Shown: piece by piece, positions 11,569 to 19,762 of the stretch
Layout of the letters: the number at the start of each line of letters is the position of its first letter
Position numbering within the stretch: the first letter of the stretch is position 1
Assembly: GCA_041576815.1 (NCBI GenBank)
Contig: JBFGKE010000011.1
Span: 24,375 to 88,374, forward strand
DNA length: 64,000 bases
Direction: 5' to 3'
From: SG8-38 sp041576815
GTDB lineage: Bacteria; Myxococcota_A; Polyangia; Polyangiales; Houyiibacteriaceae
Program-made: the position numbers and the translations under genes
The notes under the pieces: generated by a model
Told to the model about the DNA's origin: nothing
What the model saw: only the letters and a program-made list of their open reading frames with translations
Database searches by the model: none

Positions 11569-12956
11569 GGCGGCTTTCTAGCATAGTCCACTCGGTGTTC
11601 GACGGCGGGCTCGAGTGACTCGAGGTTTTGCTCTGGGAGCCTCGAGTCGCGCGGCGGCTTCAGCAGACGGGGAATGCGACCTGCCCCGGTGATGAGGCGG
11701 GCGCCACGGCCTTTGTTGAAGAAGAGCCACACCCACTCGACGAAGACGACGAGCTTTCGCCGGAAATCGATGAGGAACAAAATGTGGATCAGCGCCCAAA
11801 GCAAAAACGCCAGCCTGCCTCCGAAGCGGAGGCTCCCGATCTCGGCGACCGCGCTGTTGCGCCCGATGATCGCCATCGAGCCCTTGTCGCGGTAACGAAA
11901 CGCCTTTCGCACCGGCCGCGGCTCGCCGCGGCGAACGGCCCGAATTTCCCGCGCGATGGTTTCGCCGGCGAACTTCCCGCCTTGAATGGCGCCCTGTGCC
12001 ACTGCGGGCACCGATTCGCCGGTTTCGGGGTCGCGGGCGTGGGCGAGATCGCCCACCACGAAGGCCTCAGGGTAGCCTGGAATGCTGAGGTCCGGCTCGA
12101 CGAGCACTCTTCCCTGCTTGTCGAGCTCGACGCCGAGCGCTTCGGCAAGCGGGCTGCCTTTGACGCCCGCGGCCCAGATCACGTTGTTCGCGTCAATGCG
12201 AACCTCCCCGTCCGGCGTTTCGGCGGTCAATCCCTTCTCATCGACGTCGGTGACGCGGGTCTGCAGTAGAACCTCGACGCCGAGCTTTTCGAGGTCGCGC
12301 TTGGCCCGCTCGGAAAGCTCCGGGTGAAACGACGTCAGCACGCGGTCCGCGAAATCGAGCAAGATGATGCGGGTCGTCCGGGTGTCGATCGACCGGAAGT
12401 CCTCGCGTACGGAATCGGCAATGCCAGCAATCGCGCCGGCGATCTCGACGCCGGTGGCGCCTGCACCGACGATTGCAAACGTGAGCGCCGCCCGCTTGGC
12501 ATCCTCGTCCTGCTCGAGCTCCGCCTGCTCGAACGCCAACAGAAACTGGGCGCGGACGTTGGTCGCCTCCTCGATGGTCTTCATGCCAGGCGCACGCTTC
12601 TGCCACTGGTCGTTGCCGAAGTAGTTGGTCACGTAGCCAGCCGCGAGAACGAGGTAGTCGTAGGTATAGCGCTCGATGCCGAGGTCGATGGTCCTGGCAT
12701 CGAGGTCGATGTCTTCGACGGCCCCCAAGATGACGCGGCAGTTGCGCTGACTTCGCACGATGCCGCGAATCGGCGCCGCGATGTTGCCAGGGTGAAGCGC
12801 GGCCGTCGCGACCTGGTAAAGGAGGGGCTGGAACAGGTGATGGTTGTGCTTGTCGACGATCACGACATCAGCATCGGTTCGTCGGAGCGCGCGGGCCGCA
12901 GCAATCCCCGCGAATCCACCGCCCACGATCACCACGCGAGGCTTGATCCCGTCCAT
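11565..12956 (-). CDS. ndh: Type II NADH:quinone oxidoreductase (NDH-2)
   Basis: A 463-residue FAD enzyme that oxidises NADH at the membrane without proton pumping. The FAD-binding VVIVGGGFAGIAAARAL is at about 8-24. The NAD-binding AIVGAGATGVEIAG is in the middle, followed by the typical VIWAAGVKGSPLA and VVGDLAHARD. The C-terminus has a hydrophobic stretch (FLLWALIHILFLIDF) that would attach it to the membrane. I chose the ATG at 12956 because the family fold starts there; the frame stays open further upstream but would overlap the divergent gene. Its stop overlaps gpmI. NADH rather than NADPH use is inferred from the family. Confidence 0.9.
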   Translation of the reverse strand: MDGIKPRVVIVGGGFAGIAAARALRRTDADVVIVDKHNHHLFQPLLYQVATAALHPGNIAAPIRGIVRSQRNCRVILGAVEDIDLDARTIDLGIERYTYDYLVLAAGYVTNYFGNDQWQKRAPGMKTIEEATNVRAQFLLAFEQAELEQDEDAKRAALTFAIVGAGATGVEIAGAIAGIADSVREDFRSIDTRTTRIILLDFADRVLTSFHPELSERAKRDLEKLGVEVLLQTRVTDVDEKGLTAETPDGEVRIDANNVIWAAGVKGSPLAEALGVELDKQGRVLVEPDLSIPGYPEAFVVGDLAHARDPETGESVPAVAQGAIQGGKFAGETIAREIRAVRRGEPRPVRKAFRYRDKGSMAIIGRNSAVAEIGSLRFGGRLAFLLWALIHILFLIDFRRKLVVFVEWVWLFFNKGRGARLITGAGRIPRLLKPPRDSRLPEQNLESLEPAVEHRVDYARKPP

Positions 12957-13010
12957 GGCAGGTATGTAGCGCCACCTGCGCATTGCCGGAAGAGGGGTAT
13001 GATTCGCCCC

Positions 13011-13388
13011 ATGATCGTCGTGACAAACCGTATTCCCGTGGCCGAGGGCTATGAAATCGACTTCGAGGACCGTTTTCGGAAGCGAGTCCATCTCGTGGAT
13101 CAGGCCAAGGGGTTCATCCGCAACGAGGTGCATCGGCCAAGGCCAATGACGCTCGACCACCAGACCGGAGAGTGGACCCGGGGGCCGGAGGGCACGGGCT
13201 ACTACGAGGTAAAGACGTGGTGGGAGTCGTTCGACGATTTCGTCGCATGGACCAAGAGCCCGTCGTTTGCCGAGGCGCACCGGAATCGGCCGCCCAAAGA
13301 GATGTTCCGCGGCCCGAACGAGCTCACGATTCACGAGGTGTTTCTGAGCACCGACGAAGACGACACACCCGCGCTTCGCGCCGACTGA
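13011..13388 (+). CDS. Antibiotic biosynthesis monooxygenase-domain protein (HmoA-like)
   Basis: A 125-residue protein of the dimeric alpha/beta-barrel ABM superfamily. MIVVTNRIPVAEGYEIDFE and the later YEVKTWWESFDDFVAWTKS match heme-degrading monooxygenases of the HmoA/IsdG-like type. The C-terminal part, FRGPNELTIHEVF, is also typical. An in-frame ATG 12 bases upstream (12999) is an alternative start and has a closer purine-rich site. It begins a short co-directional group with a tiny membrane protein and a methyltransferase. True heme oxygenase activity is not proven by sequence. Confidence 0.8.
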   Translation: MIVVTNRIPVAEGYEIDFEDRFRKRVHLVDQAKGFIRNEVHRPRPMTLDHQTGEWTRGPEGTGYYEVKTWWESFDDFVAWTKSPSFAEAHRNRPPKEMFRGPNELTIHEVFLSTDEDDTPALRAD

Positions 13389-13396
13389 GGGTTTAC

Positions 13397-13507
13397 ATGG
13401 GCGACGATTCCAATGACCCTGTCACCAAGCGGCTCTGGATCACGCTCGTCGTTTTGTTGGTACTGCTCGGGGCCGTGGCGGCTTTCATTGCGATACTCCA
13501 ACCCTGA
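13397..13507 (+). CDS. Small single-pass membrane protein (36 aa)
   Basis: A tiny open frame between the monooxygenase and the methyltransferase. It encodes an acidic N-terminus followed by one clear membrane helix, LWITLVVLLVLLGAVAAFIA, and a three-residue tail. A GAGGG ribosome site sits 7 bases before the ATG. It starts 8 bases after the upstream stop and ends 11 bases before the next ATG, so it fits an operon. I do not recognise a family, and function is unknown. Confidence 0.65.
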   Translation: MGDDSNDPVTKRLWITLVVLLVLLGAVAAFIAILQP

Positions 13508-13518
13508 GGAGGCCCATC

Positions 13519-14391
13519 ATGGCTGAGATCGCTAGCGATAACCTAGGTTTCGTCGAGTGTTGGAACGAGATTCTGACCCCGAAGTGGATTCGGTTTCGGC
13601 ATTTGCTCTCGGGAAACGGGAAGATCCACAGCGACATCGCATACGCCGACTTCGACATTCAGCGTGGTGACAAGGTACTCGACATCGGCTGCGGTTTTGG
13701 CGAGACGGCGCTCGAGATGTCCGATTTGGTGGGACCCGAGGGCGAGGTGCTCGGGATCGACTGCACCGACGCGTTTCTCGACATCGCCAACCAGGAGCGC
13801 GATGCGGCCGGTGCGACAAACGTCCGCTACCAGCTCGGGGATGCGCAGGTTTGCGAGCTCCCCGAGGCGTATTTCGATGTCGCCTATTCGCGGTTCGGCG
13901 TGATGTTTTTTCAAAGCGCCGTGCGTGCACTGCGAAATGCAAACCGCGCGCTCAAGCCCGGGGGAAAGGTCTGCCTCATCGTGTGGCGCTCGCTTTCGGA
14001 AAATCCGTGCTGGGGGACGGCCAAGGAGATCGCCCTTCGCCACCTCCCACCACCGGGCGACGACGCCGCCACCTGCGGACCCGGGCCGTTCTCGATGGCG
14101 AGCGAGGAAACCGACCGCGCGATGCTCGACGCGGCCGGCTTCGGAGAGGTCGAGCTCTTCAAGCGCATCGATGCCGACGTCTGCATCGGCCGCGACATCG
14201 AAGAGGCGATCGACTACCAGCTCCTCGTGGGCCCGTCTGGCGAAATCATTCGAGAAGCCGGCGAAGAGGGCCGGCGCAAGCTCCCGGCGATCCGGGAAGA
14301 CCTCCGCGACTTGATGACCCCCTACCTTCGCCCCGACGGCGTCTTCATGCCCTCGAGCACCTGGGCCATCATGGCCCGCAAACCGAATTAG
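13519..14391 (+). CDS. SAM-dependent class I methyltransferase
   Basis: A 290-residue soluble methyltransferase of the UbiE/Methyltransf_11 type. Motif I, VLDIGCGFGETALEM, is at 53-67, an acidic ribose-binding residue is in VLGIDCTDAFL, and the motif III region RALKPGGKVCLIVW follows. The acceptor is unknown. GAGGAGG lies just before the ATG. It is the last gene of the small cluster with the ABM protein. Its stop is followed after 3 bases by a GGGGACAGTCCCC palindrome and a T-run, which could terminate transcription. Confidence 0.87.
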   Translation: MAEIASDNLGFVECWNEILTPKWIRFRHLLSGNGKIHSDIAYADFDIQRGDKVLDIGCGFGETALEMSDLVGPEGEVLGIDCTDAFLDIANQERDAAGATNVRYQLGDAQVCELPEAYFDVAYSRFGVMFFQSAVRALRNANRALKPGGKVCLIVWRSLSENPCWGTAKEIALRHLPPPGDDAATCGPGPFSMASEETDRAMLDAAGFGEVELFKRIDADVCIGRDIEEAIDYQLLVGPSGEIIREAGEEGRRKLPAIREDLRDLMTPYLRPDGVFMPSSTWAIMARKPN

Positions 14392-14394
14392 ATA

Positions 14395-14407
14395 GGGGAC
14401 AGTCCCC
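14395..14407 (+). repeat. Dispersed palindrome GGGGACAGTCCCC, copy 2, with T-run
   Basis: A perfect copy right after the methyltransferase stop, followed by TTTTTCG. The hairpin AGGGGA-CAG-TCCCCT plus five T could serve as a weak intrinsic terminator here. The downstream CGGTTGCT tail is shared with copy 4, so the conserved unit is longer than the palindrome. Confidence 0.75.
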
Positions 14408-14497
14408 TTTTTCGTTCGGTTGCTTGACCGGGGGGCGGGGGGGTTTACAATGAGGAATAGTTTACATGTCGTAAAGTAATAGCCCGGCGAGGGAAGT

Positions 14498-15712
14498 GTG
14501 ACAGATCGTTTGGAAAGTAAGTGCCCGATGAGGTTCGAGAACGTCGATTTCTGTGCACCGGCGACGCACGAGAATCCGGAGGAAATGTACGACTACTTCC
14601 TCGAGCACGAGCCCATCTACTTCGATGAGAAGAACGAAATCTGGGAGGTGTTCCGATACGACGACATCGTCACGATCGAGCGCGACACTGCGACCTTCAT
14701 CAACGGCGAAGGCGTTCGCCCGGGCATTCCCGGTGACCCGGCGATGATTTACCAGGACGGCGAGCAGCACAACAAGCAGCGCGCGCTCGTATCGTCCGGC
14801 TTCACGCCGCGCCAGATGCGCAAGATGGAGGACCGCGCACGCGTCATCGTTGCCGAGCTCGTCGAAAAAATGCTCGAAAAAGACGAAGTCGACATCGTCG
14901 ACGACCTCGCCTCGCCCCTTCCACTTCGCTTGATCGCCGACATGCTGGGCATTCCGGAAGAGCGTCGCAACGACGTCCGGGACTGGCTCAATACGATGAT
15001 GAAGGGCGGCAACGGCCCCGACTACGTCGACGATGCGGTGAATGACGCCTTCGACAACTTCATCATGCATCACGAAGAGATGATGGAAGCCCGAAAGGCG
15101 GCCGGCTGCACCGGCGCCGACATTCTCACGATTTGGATGAACGCCGAAATCAACGGTGAGAAGCTAGATGAGTCGCAGCTCCTGTTCGAGCACGTGCTGC
15201 TCAACGTGGGTGGCGCCGAGACGACGCGAAGCGCCATCGCCGGCGGCCTCTATCAGCTCTCCCTCGATCCAAAGCAGTACGACGCGCTCTACGAGGACCC
15301 TTCGATCATCCCAAACGCGGTGCAGGAGATCCTTCGCTACGTCACGCCGTTCATCAACATGTACCGCACCGCAACGCGTGACTACGAGCTCCACGGCAAG
15401 GTCATCAAGGCAGGCCAGCAGGTCGGGCTCACCTATCCTGCGGCGAACCGTGACCCACGGCACTTCACCGACCCGCACAAATTCGACATCCGCCGCGACT
15501 TCACCAAGGAGAGCAAGCATCTATCGTTCGGTCTCGGCCCGCACTTCTGCCTGGGCGCATCCCTCGCGAGGCTCGAGATCCGTCTCACGCTCCAAGAGAT
15601 GACTCGGCGGGTGAAGAGCATTCGGCAAGCGCCCGGCAAAGAGCTGAAGTACCTGTCGTCCTCGTTCAATCGCGGTCTCATCCAGTTCCCGGCGGTCCTC
15701 GAACCGCGATAG
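14498..15712 (+). CDS. Cytochrome P450
   Basis: A 404-residue soluble heme monooxygenase. The I-helix oxygen-activation motif GGAETTR, the K-helix ExxR in EILR and the heme-binding loop SFGLGPHFCLGASLARLE (axial Cys at residue 351) are all present. The closest general look is to bacterial CYP families acting on terpenoids, steroids or fatty acids, but the substrate cannot be read off. No redox partner gene is adjacent. The start is GTG at 14498; an ATG at 14528 is an alternative that would still leave a full fold. The neighbours do not form a recognisable biosynthetic cluster. Confidence 0.93.
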   Translation: MTDRLESKCPMRFENVDFCAPATHENPEEMYDYFLEHEPIYFDEKNEIWEVFRYDDIVTIERDTATFINGEGVRPGIPGDPAMIYQDGEQHNKQRALVSSGFTPRQMRKMEDRARVIVAELVEKMLEKDEVDIVDDLASPLPLRLIADMLGIPEERRNDVRDWLNTMMKGGNGPDYVDDAVNDAFDNFIMHHEEMMEARKAAGCTGADILTIWMNAEINGEKLDESQLLFEHVLLNVGGAETTRSAIAGGLYQLSLDPKQYDALYEDPSIIPNAVQEILRYVTPFINMYRTATRDYELHGKVIKAGQQVGLTYPAANRDPRHFTDPHKFDIRRDFTKESKHLSFGLGPHFCLGASLARLEIRLTLQEMTRRVKSIRQAPGKELKYLSSSFNRGLIQFPAVLEPR

Positions 15713-15812
15713 GTGATACTGAAACGCCGCGGCTGCACGATCGTCGGTCCAGCGACCGTGTACGCATGCAGGCCATGGGGCTCGTGAACGACCATCTGGA
15801 GGGCTGCTTTGC

Positions 15813-15829
15813 GCGCGACGGCGCTTTTT
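15813..15829 (+). terminator. Possible weak intrinsic terminator after the P450 gene
   Basis: A GCGC-GACG-GCGC stem-loop is followed directly by five T. The stem is only four pairs, so the call is tentative. It lies between the P450 stop and msrAB. Confidence 0.3.
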
Positions 15830-15887
15830 CGTGAAACATTTCCGGGCGGGTGCCGTTAACGCGGAGGGCCTTAGATAGGAGATTGAG

Positions 15888-17045
15888 ATGCAGAGCCTAC
15901 GTACGATCGCGCTCGGCGTGCCCATCCTGACCGCGGCCATCCTGGTGGCCATCGGCTGCACGCTTTCGCGCGCTGAACCCCCGCAGTCCGAGACCAAGCA
16001 AGCCAGTGCGCCGGCGGCGGACAGCACCCTCGCCACCGCGACGTTCGCGGGCGGATGCTTTTGGTGCATGGAGCCGCCGTTTGAAAAGCTTCCGGGCGTC
16101 GCCAGCGTCACGTCGGGATACACCGGCGGTCCCGAGAAGAGCCCGACGTACAAAGCGGTGAGCTACGGGCGCACCGGCCACGTCGAGGCGGTCGAAGTGA
16201 AGTTCGATCCGACCGTAATCTCCTACGACTACCTGCTCGAAGTCTTTTGGCGCCAGATCGACCCGACCGATGACGGCGGTCAGTTCGCCGACCGGGGCAA
16301 GCAGTACAAGACGGCGATCTTCGTGCACGACGAGGCGCAGCGTAAGCTCGCGGAAGCATCCAAACGCGAGCTCGAAAAGAGCGGCGTCTTCAAGAAGCCC
16401 ATCGTGACGCCAATCCGCGAAGCGGAGGCCTTCTATGCCGCCGAGGAGTACCATCAGGACTACTACAAGAAGAACCCCACCAACTACAAACGCTATCGGC
16501 GAGGCTCGGGCCGCGAGGGCTTTCTCGAGGCAACATGGGGAAACAAGCCTCTCGAGCCGCCAAAGAAACCAAAAGCCGCAGGAAAGAAAAAGATGTCCAG
16601 CAAGAGCGATTACGACAGGCCTTCTCGCGCCGAGCTTCGTGAGAAGCTGACTCCGCTGCAGTACGCCGTCACCCAAGAAGAGGGCACGGAGCCGCCCTTC
16701 CGCAACGAGTTTTGGGACAACAAGCGCGAGGGGATCTACGTCGACATCGTCAGCGGCGAGCCCCTTTTCAGCTCGACCGACAAGTACAAGAGCGGCACGG
16801 GCTGGCCGAGCTTCACCAAGCCCATCGACAAGGACAACATCACCGAGCACGTCGACCGCAAGCTGATCGCGACGCGAACCGAGGTGCGAAGCAAGCACGG
16901 TGACAGCCACCTCGGGCACCTGTTCCCGGACGGGCCGGCGCCCACCGGCCAGCGCTACTGCATCAACAGCGCGGCGCTTCGCTTCATCCCGAAGGAAGAT
17001 CTCGAAAAAGAGGGGTACGGCGAATATCTTGCGCTGTTCGAGTAG
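15888..17045 (+). CDS. msrAB: Fused methionine sulfoxide reductase MsrA-MsrB, exported lipoprotein
   Basis: A 385-residue bifunctional repair enzyme that reduces both the S and R diastereomers of methionine sulfoxide. An N-terminal signal with a lipobox-like AIGC suggests anchoring in the cell envelope. MsrA follows with GGCFWCMEPPFEKLPGV (catalytic Cys57). A Lys-rich linker near 225-240 leads to MsrB with GTGWPSF, HLGHLFPDGP and RYCINSAALRF (catalytic Cys358). The zinc CxxC pairs of many MsrB proteins are absent, as in other MsrAB fusions. AGGAGA precedes the ATG. Both activities are secure by motif; periplasmic location is inferred. Confidence 0.92.
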   Translation: MQSLRTIALGVPILTAAILVAIGCTLSRAEPPQSETKQASAPAADSTLATATFAGGCFWCMEPPFEKLPGVASVTSGYTGGPEKSPTYKAVSYGRTGHVEAVEVKFDPTVISYDYLLEVFWRQIDPTDDGGQFADRGKQYKTAIFVHDEAQRKLAEASKRELEKSGVFKKPIVTPIREAEAFYAAEEYHQDYYKKNPTNYKRYRRGSGREGFLEATWGNKPLEPPKKPKAAGKKKMSSKSDYDRPSRAELREKLTPLQYAVTQEEGTEPPFRNEFWDNKREGIYVDIVSGEPLFSSTDKYKSGTGWPSFTKPIDKDNITEHVDRKLIATRTEVRSKHGDSHLGHLFPDGPAPTGQRYCINSAALRFIPKEDLEKEGYGEYLALFE

Positions 17046-17069
17046 ACGCGAGGTGCTAACCTCTCGTCG

Positions 17070-17501
17070 ATGTCGCTGATCGGCAGAGGTCTTTCGCTGG
17101 CTTGGGAGGCGCCACAGTCGTTGCTCGGCGTGGCGATCCTCGCAGCCGAAGCGGCGACAAAGCGCATCGTCGACATCGAAGTCGAAGACGGCCGGCTCTT
17201 GGTCGAGTCGATCGGGACGGGCATCTCGCTCGGGCACGTCGTCTTTTGGTCCCGCGAGAACAGCCGCTGGCACGACCTCGACCTACGAAACCGGGCACAC
17301 GAGCTCGGACACACCAAGCAGTCGCGCATGCTGGGTTGGCTCTATCTGCCGATCATCGGGCTTCCGTCGATTTCCCGTGCAGCGTACGCGCTGGTGTATC
17401 GCGAAATGACGGGCCGACCGTGGACGCGATACTACGAAGGCTATCCCGAGAAATGGGCGGACCGCCTCGGCGGGGTCTGCCGCGACGAGGAGCACGGCTG
17501 A
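17070..17501 (+). CDS. HELGH-motif membrane-associated protein of unknown function
   Basis: A 143-residue protein with the zinc-protease-like motif AHELGHTKQSR (HELGH at 77-81), followed by a hydrophobic stretch LGWLYLPIIGLPSIS and a C-terminal YYEGYPEKWADRLGG. The pattern resembles a widespread uncharacterised family in which the conserved H/E motif precedes a membrane segment and a terminal EKWAD motif. A downstream third ligand is not obvious, so protease activity is uncertain. Its stop codon shares one base with the start of the radical SAM gene, implying coupled expression. Confidence 0.75.
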   Translation: MSLIGRGLSLAWEAPQSLLGVAILAAEAATKRIVDIEVEDGRLLVESIGTGISLGHVVFWSRENSRWHDLDLRNRAHELGHTKQSRMLGWLYLPIIGLPSISRAAYALVYREMTGRPWTRYYEGYPEKWADRLGGVCRDEEHG

Positions 17502-18604
17502 TGATGGAGCTCCAAACCGTGGGCGGCCGATATCCGGGTTTTCTCTATCGCCGACAGCCGCGAAACGTTTACTGGGAGACGACGATCTCCTGCGACCTCG
17601 CTTGCCAGCACTGCCGGGCAAGCGCGATCCCGCACCGGGATCCGCGTGAGCTGACCACCGAGCAGGGCAAGGCGCTGATGCGAAGCGTGCAGGAGCTCGG
17701 GAGCATGTTGGTGCTGACCGGCGGCGACCCGCTCAAACGGCCGGACATCCAAGAGCTGATCGAATACGGGCGCTCGCTTCCCATCCACGTTTCGATCACG
17801 CCCAGCACGACCCCGCTGCTCCAGCGGGAGACGGTCGATCGCTTCCACGAGCTCGGGGTGAGCGCGATGGGCGTGAGCCTCGATGGCCCGACGGCAGAGA
17901 TCCATGATGCGTTTCGCAACGTACGTGGCACCTTCGACTACTCGATGCAGGCCCTCGGCTGGGCGCGCGAATTCGAGATCCCGGTGCAGGTCAACACCAC
18001 GGTGACCGCACGCACGCTGCCTCACGTGGAGGCGATGTACGAGCTTCTTCGAGACACGGCCGCACCCCCGGTGCGCCGCTGGAGCCTGTTTCTGTTAGTG
18101 CCGGTCGGGCGCGGGGCCGAGCTCGACACGCCGACCGCAGACGACGTCGAGCGCCTCTTCGAGTGGGTGTATTCGATCTCCGAGGAGGCGCCGTTTCGCG
18201 TCGGCACGACCGAGGCGCCGCACTACCGCCGCTATTGGATTCAGCAAAAGCTCGCAGAAGGCATGCCCATCGAGGACATCCAGGCGCGGGCGCGCCCGAT
18301 GGCATTTGGGATTCGCGACGGCAACGGCGTGATCTTCATCTCGCACTTGGGCGAGGTGTATCCAGCCGGCTTCTTGCCCTACCCCCTGCTCGGCAACGTC
18401 AAGGAGCAGCCGCTTCACGAGATCTATCGAGAGTCCGAGGCACTTCACGAGCTGCAAGACCCGAACAACTACCGAGGGCGCTGCGGCCGCTGCGAGTTCA
18501 AGTTCGCGTGCGGCGGCTCGCGGGCGCGGGCGTACGCGATGACCGGCGACCCGCTCGGCGAAGATCCGCTCTGTGCCTATCAGCCGAACGGCGCCGAGGC
18601 CTAG
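17501..18604 (+). CDS. Radical SAM/SPASM-domain protein
   Basis: A 367-residue radical SAM enzyme. The [4Fe-4S] motif CDLACQHC uses Cys31, Cys35 and Cys38. A C-terminal auxiliary-cluster region carries RCGRCEFKFACGGSRARAYA. The entry NVYWETTISCDLACQHCRAS resembles the TIGR04053-type radical SAM/SPASM proteins, related to PqqE and the heme-d1 and Ahb enzymes. That subfamily call is from memory and should be checked. AGGAG lies 8 bases before the chosen ATG at 17501; a second ATG follows at 17504. No peptide precursor is seen nearby, so the substrate is open. Confidence 0.88.
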   Translation: MMELQTVGGRYPGFLYRRQPRNVYWETTISCDLACQHCRASAIPHRDPRELTTEQGKALMRSVQELGSMLVLTGGDPLKRPDIQELIEYGRSLPIHVSITPSTTPLLQRETVDRFHELGVSAMGVSLDGPTAEIHDAFRNVRGTFDYSMQALGWAREFEIPVQVNTTVTARTLPHVEAMYELLRDTAAPPVRRWSLFLLVPVGRGAELDTPTADDVERLFEWVYSISEEAPFRVGTTEAPHYRRYWIQQKLAEGMPIEDIQARARPMAFGIRDGNGVIFISHLGEVYPAGFLPYPLLGNVKEQPLHEIYRESEALHELQDPNNYRGRCGRCEFKFACGGSRARAYAMTGDPLGEDPLCAYQPNGAEA

Positions 18605-18610
18605 CCTGCG

Positions 18611-19735
18611 CTACTTCTTCGGAAGGCCGAGCGCGCGGTCGGCGATCAGGTTCATCAAGAGGTTGTTGAAGACGTAGACCGTGCCTTCGCGAAGCTTGCG
18701 CTCGACGTGGTACTCCGACGCGAGGGCCCACCCGCCAAACGTGATGAGCGCTGCCTGGGTCGTCTCCCAAGCCGCTTCGGACGCGAGGACTTTGGCCATG
18801 GCCGACCGCGGGACCGCATCTTCTTCGCGGTCGACGCGCTCGAGCACGTCCCAGCGCATCAAATCCGCAGCCTCGACCTTGGCATACGCCTGTACGAGCG
18901 GGTACTGAACGCCCTGATGGACGCCGATCGGCTGACCGAAGGTCTTACGGGTCTTGGCGTACTCGATGCTGCGGTCGAGCAGAAAACGGGCGTTGCCGAT
19001 CGCCTCCGAGGCAGCGAGCACACGACGAATCACGAAGCCTTGCATCAGGCACGCGAGCCCTTCGCCGGCCGGCCCGATGCGAGCGGTGTCGGGCACGCGC
19101 AGCTCGTCCATGAAAAGACTCGACGTCATGCGATTGGCAATCAGGTCGATCGGGTGCACTTCGATTCGATCGCCGACGTCGTCGAGGTCGAGCAGAAAGA
19201 GGGTGGTACCCTCGTCGGCCCGGGCCAGCAGGATCATCAAGCGCGTGTGCTCGGCGAACGAAATCAGCACTTTGCTCGCATTCAAGATCCAGTCGTCGCC
19301 GTCGCGCCGCGCGGTGCTTGCAAGCTCGGTCATGTTGGCGCCGCTGTCTGGCTCGGTGGCGGCAACGGCCAAGAATCGAATGTCGCCGGACGCCACGCCA
19401 GGCAGGTAGCGTTTCTTTTGCTCGTCGGACCCGTGAAGAACGAGCGTTCGGCAGATCGCCATCTGCGCATTGATCGCCGCGGCGTCGCCGCCCGCACGAT
19501 TGATCTCCTCGACGAGCACCGACGCCACGCGCGGCCCCGCGTCTTGTCCCCCGTAGGCCTCCGGAATGAAGGTGCCGAAGTAGCCCGCGTCCCCGATCGC
19601 TTCGAAGAGCTCAGTGGGGAAGGCTTTTTTGGCGTCCTGCTCGCGCCAGTAGTCCGGTCCGAATCGCCGGAGCGCGGGCCCCAGCGCGGCGCGAACCTCG
19701 TCGGCCACGGTGCTCGGAGTGGATTTCGGCGCCAT
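18611..19735 (-). CDS. Acyl-CoA dehydrogenase family protein
   Basis: A 374-residue member of the acyl-CoA dehydrogenase fold. The N-terminal helices include PEAYGGQDAGPRVASVLVEE, the flavin-contacting segment is AVAATEPDSGANMTELAS, and the C-terminal helices carry RKTFGQPIGVHQGVQYPL. The usual motif near the C-terminus that contains the catalytic Glu (often EGTxE) is replaced by VFNNLLMNLIADRALGL. The base may therefore sit elsewhere or the reaction may differ. It converges on the radical SAM gene with 6 bases between stops. Substrate unknown. Confidence 0.85.
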   Translation of the reverse strand: MAPKSTPSTVADEVRAALGPALRRFGPDYWREQDAKKAFPTELFEAIGDAGYFGTFIPEAYGGQDAGPRVASVLVEEINRAGGDAAAINAQMAICRTLVLHGSDEQKKRYLPGVASGDIRFLAVAATEPDSGANMTELASTARRDGDDWILNASKVLISFAEHTRLMILLARADEGTTLFLLDLDDVGDRIEVHPIDLIANRMTSSLFMDELRVPDTARIGPAGEGLACLMQGFVIRRVLAASEAIGNARFLLDRSIEYAKTRKTFGQPIGVHQGVQYPLVQAYAKVEAADLMRWDVLERVDREEDAVPRSAMAKVLASEAAWETTQAALITFGGWALASEYHVERKLREGTVYVFNNLLMNLIADRALGLPKK

Positions 19736-19762
19736 CGAGCCTCAGCTTTACATCGCCCCGCT

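Noticed and set aside
13011..15712. Monooxygenase, methyltransferase and P450 as a natural-product cluster
   Set aside because: There is no core synthase, the P450 is separated by a repeat and possible terminator, and flanking genes are housekeeping or repair.
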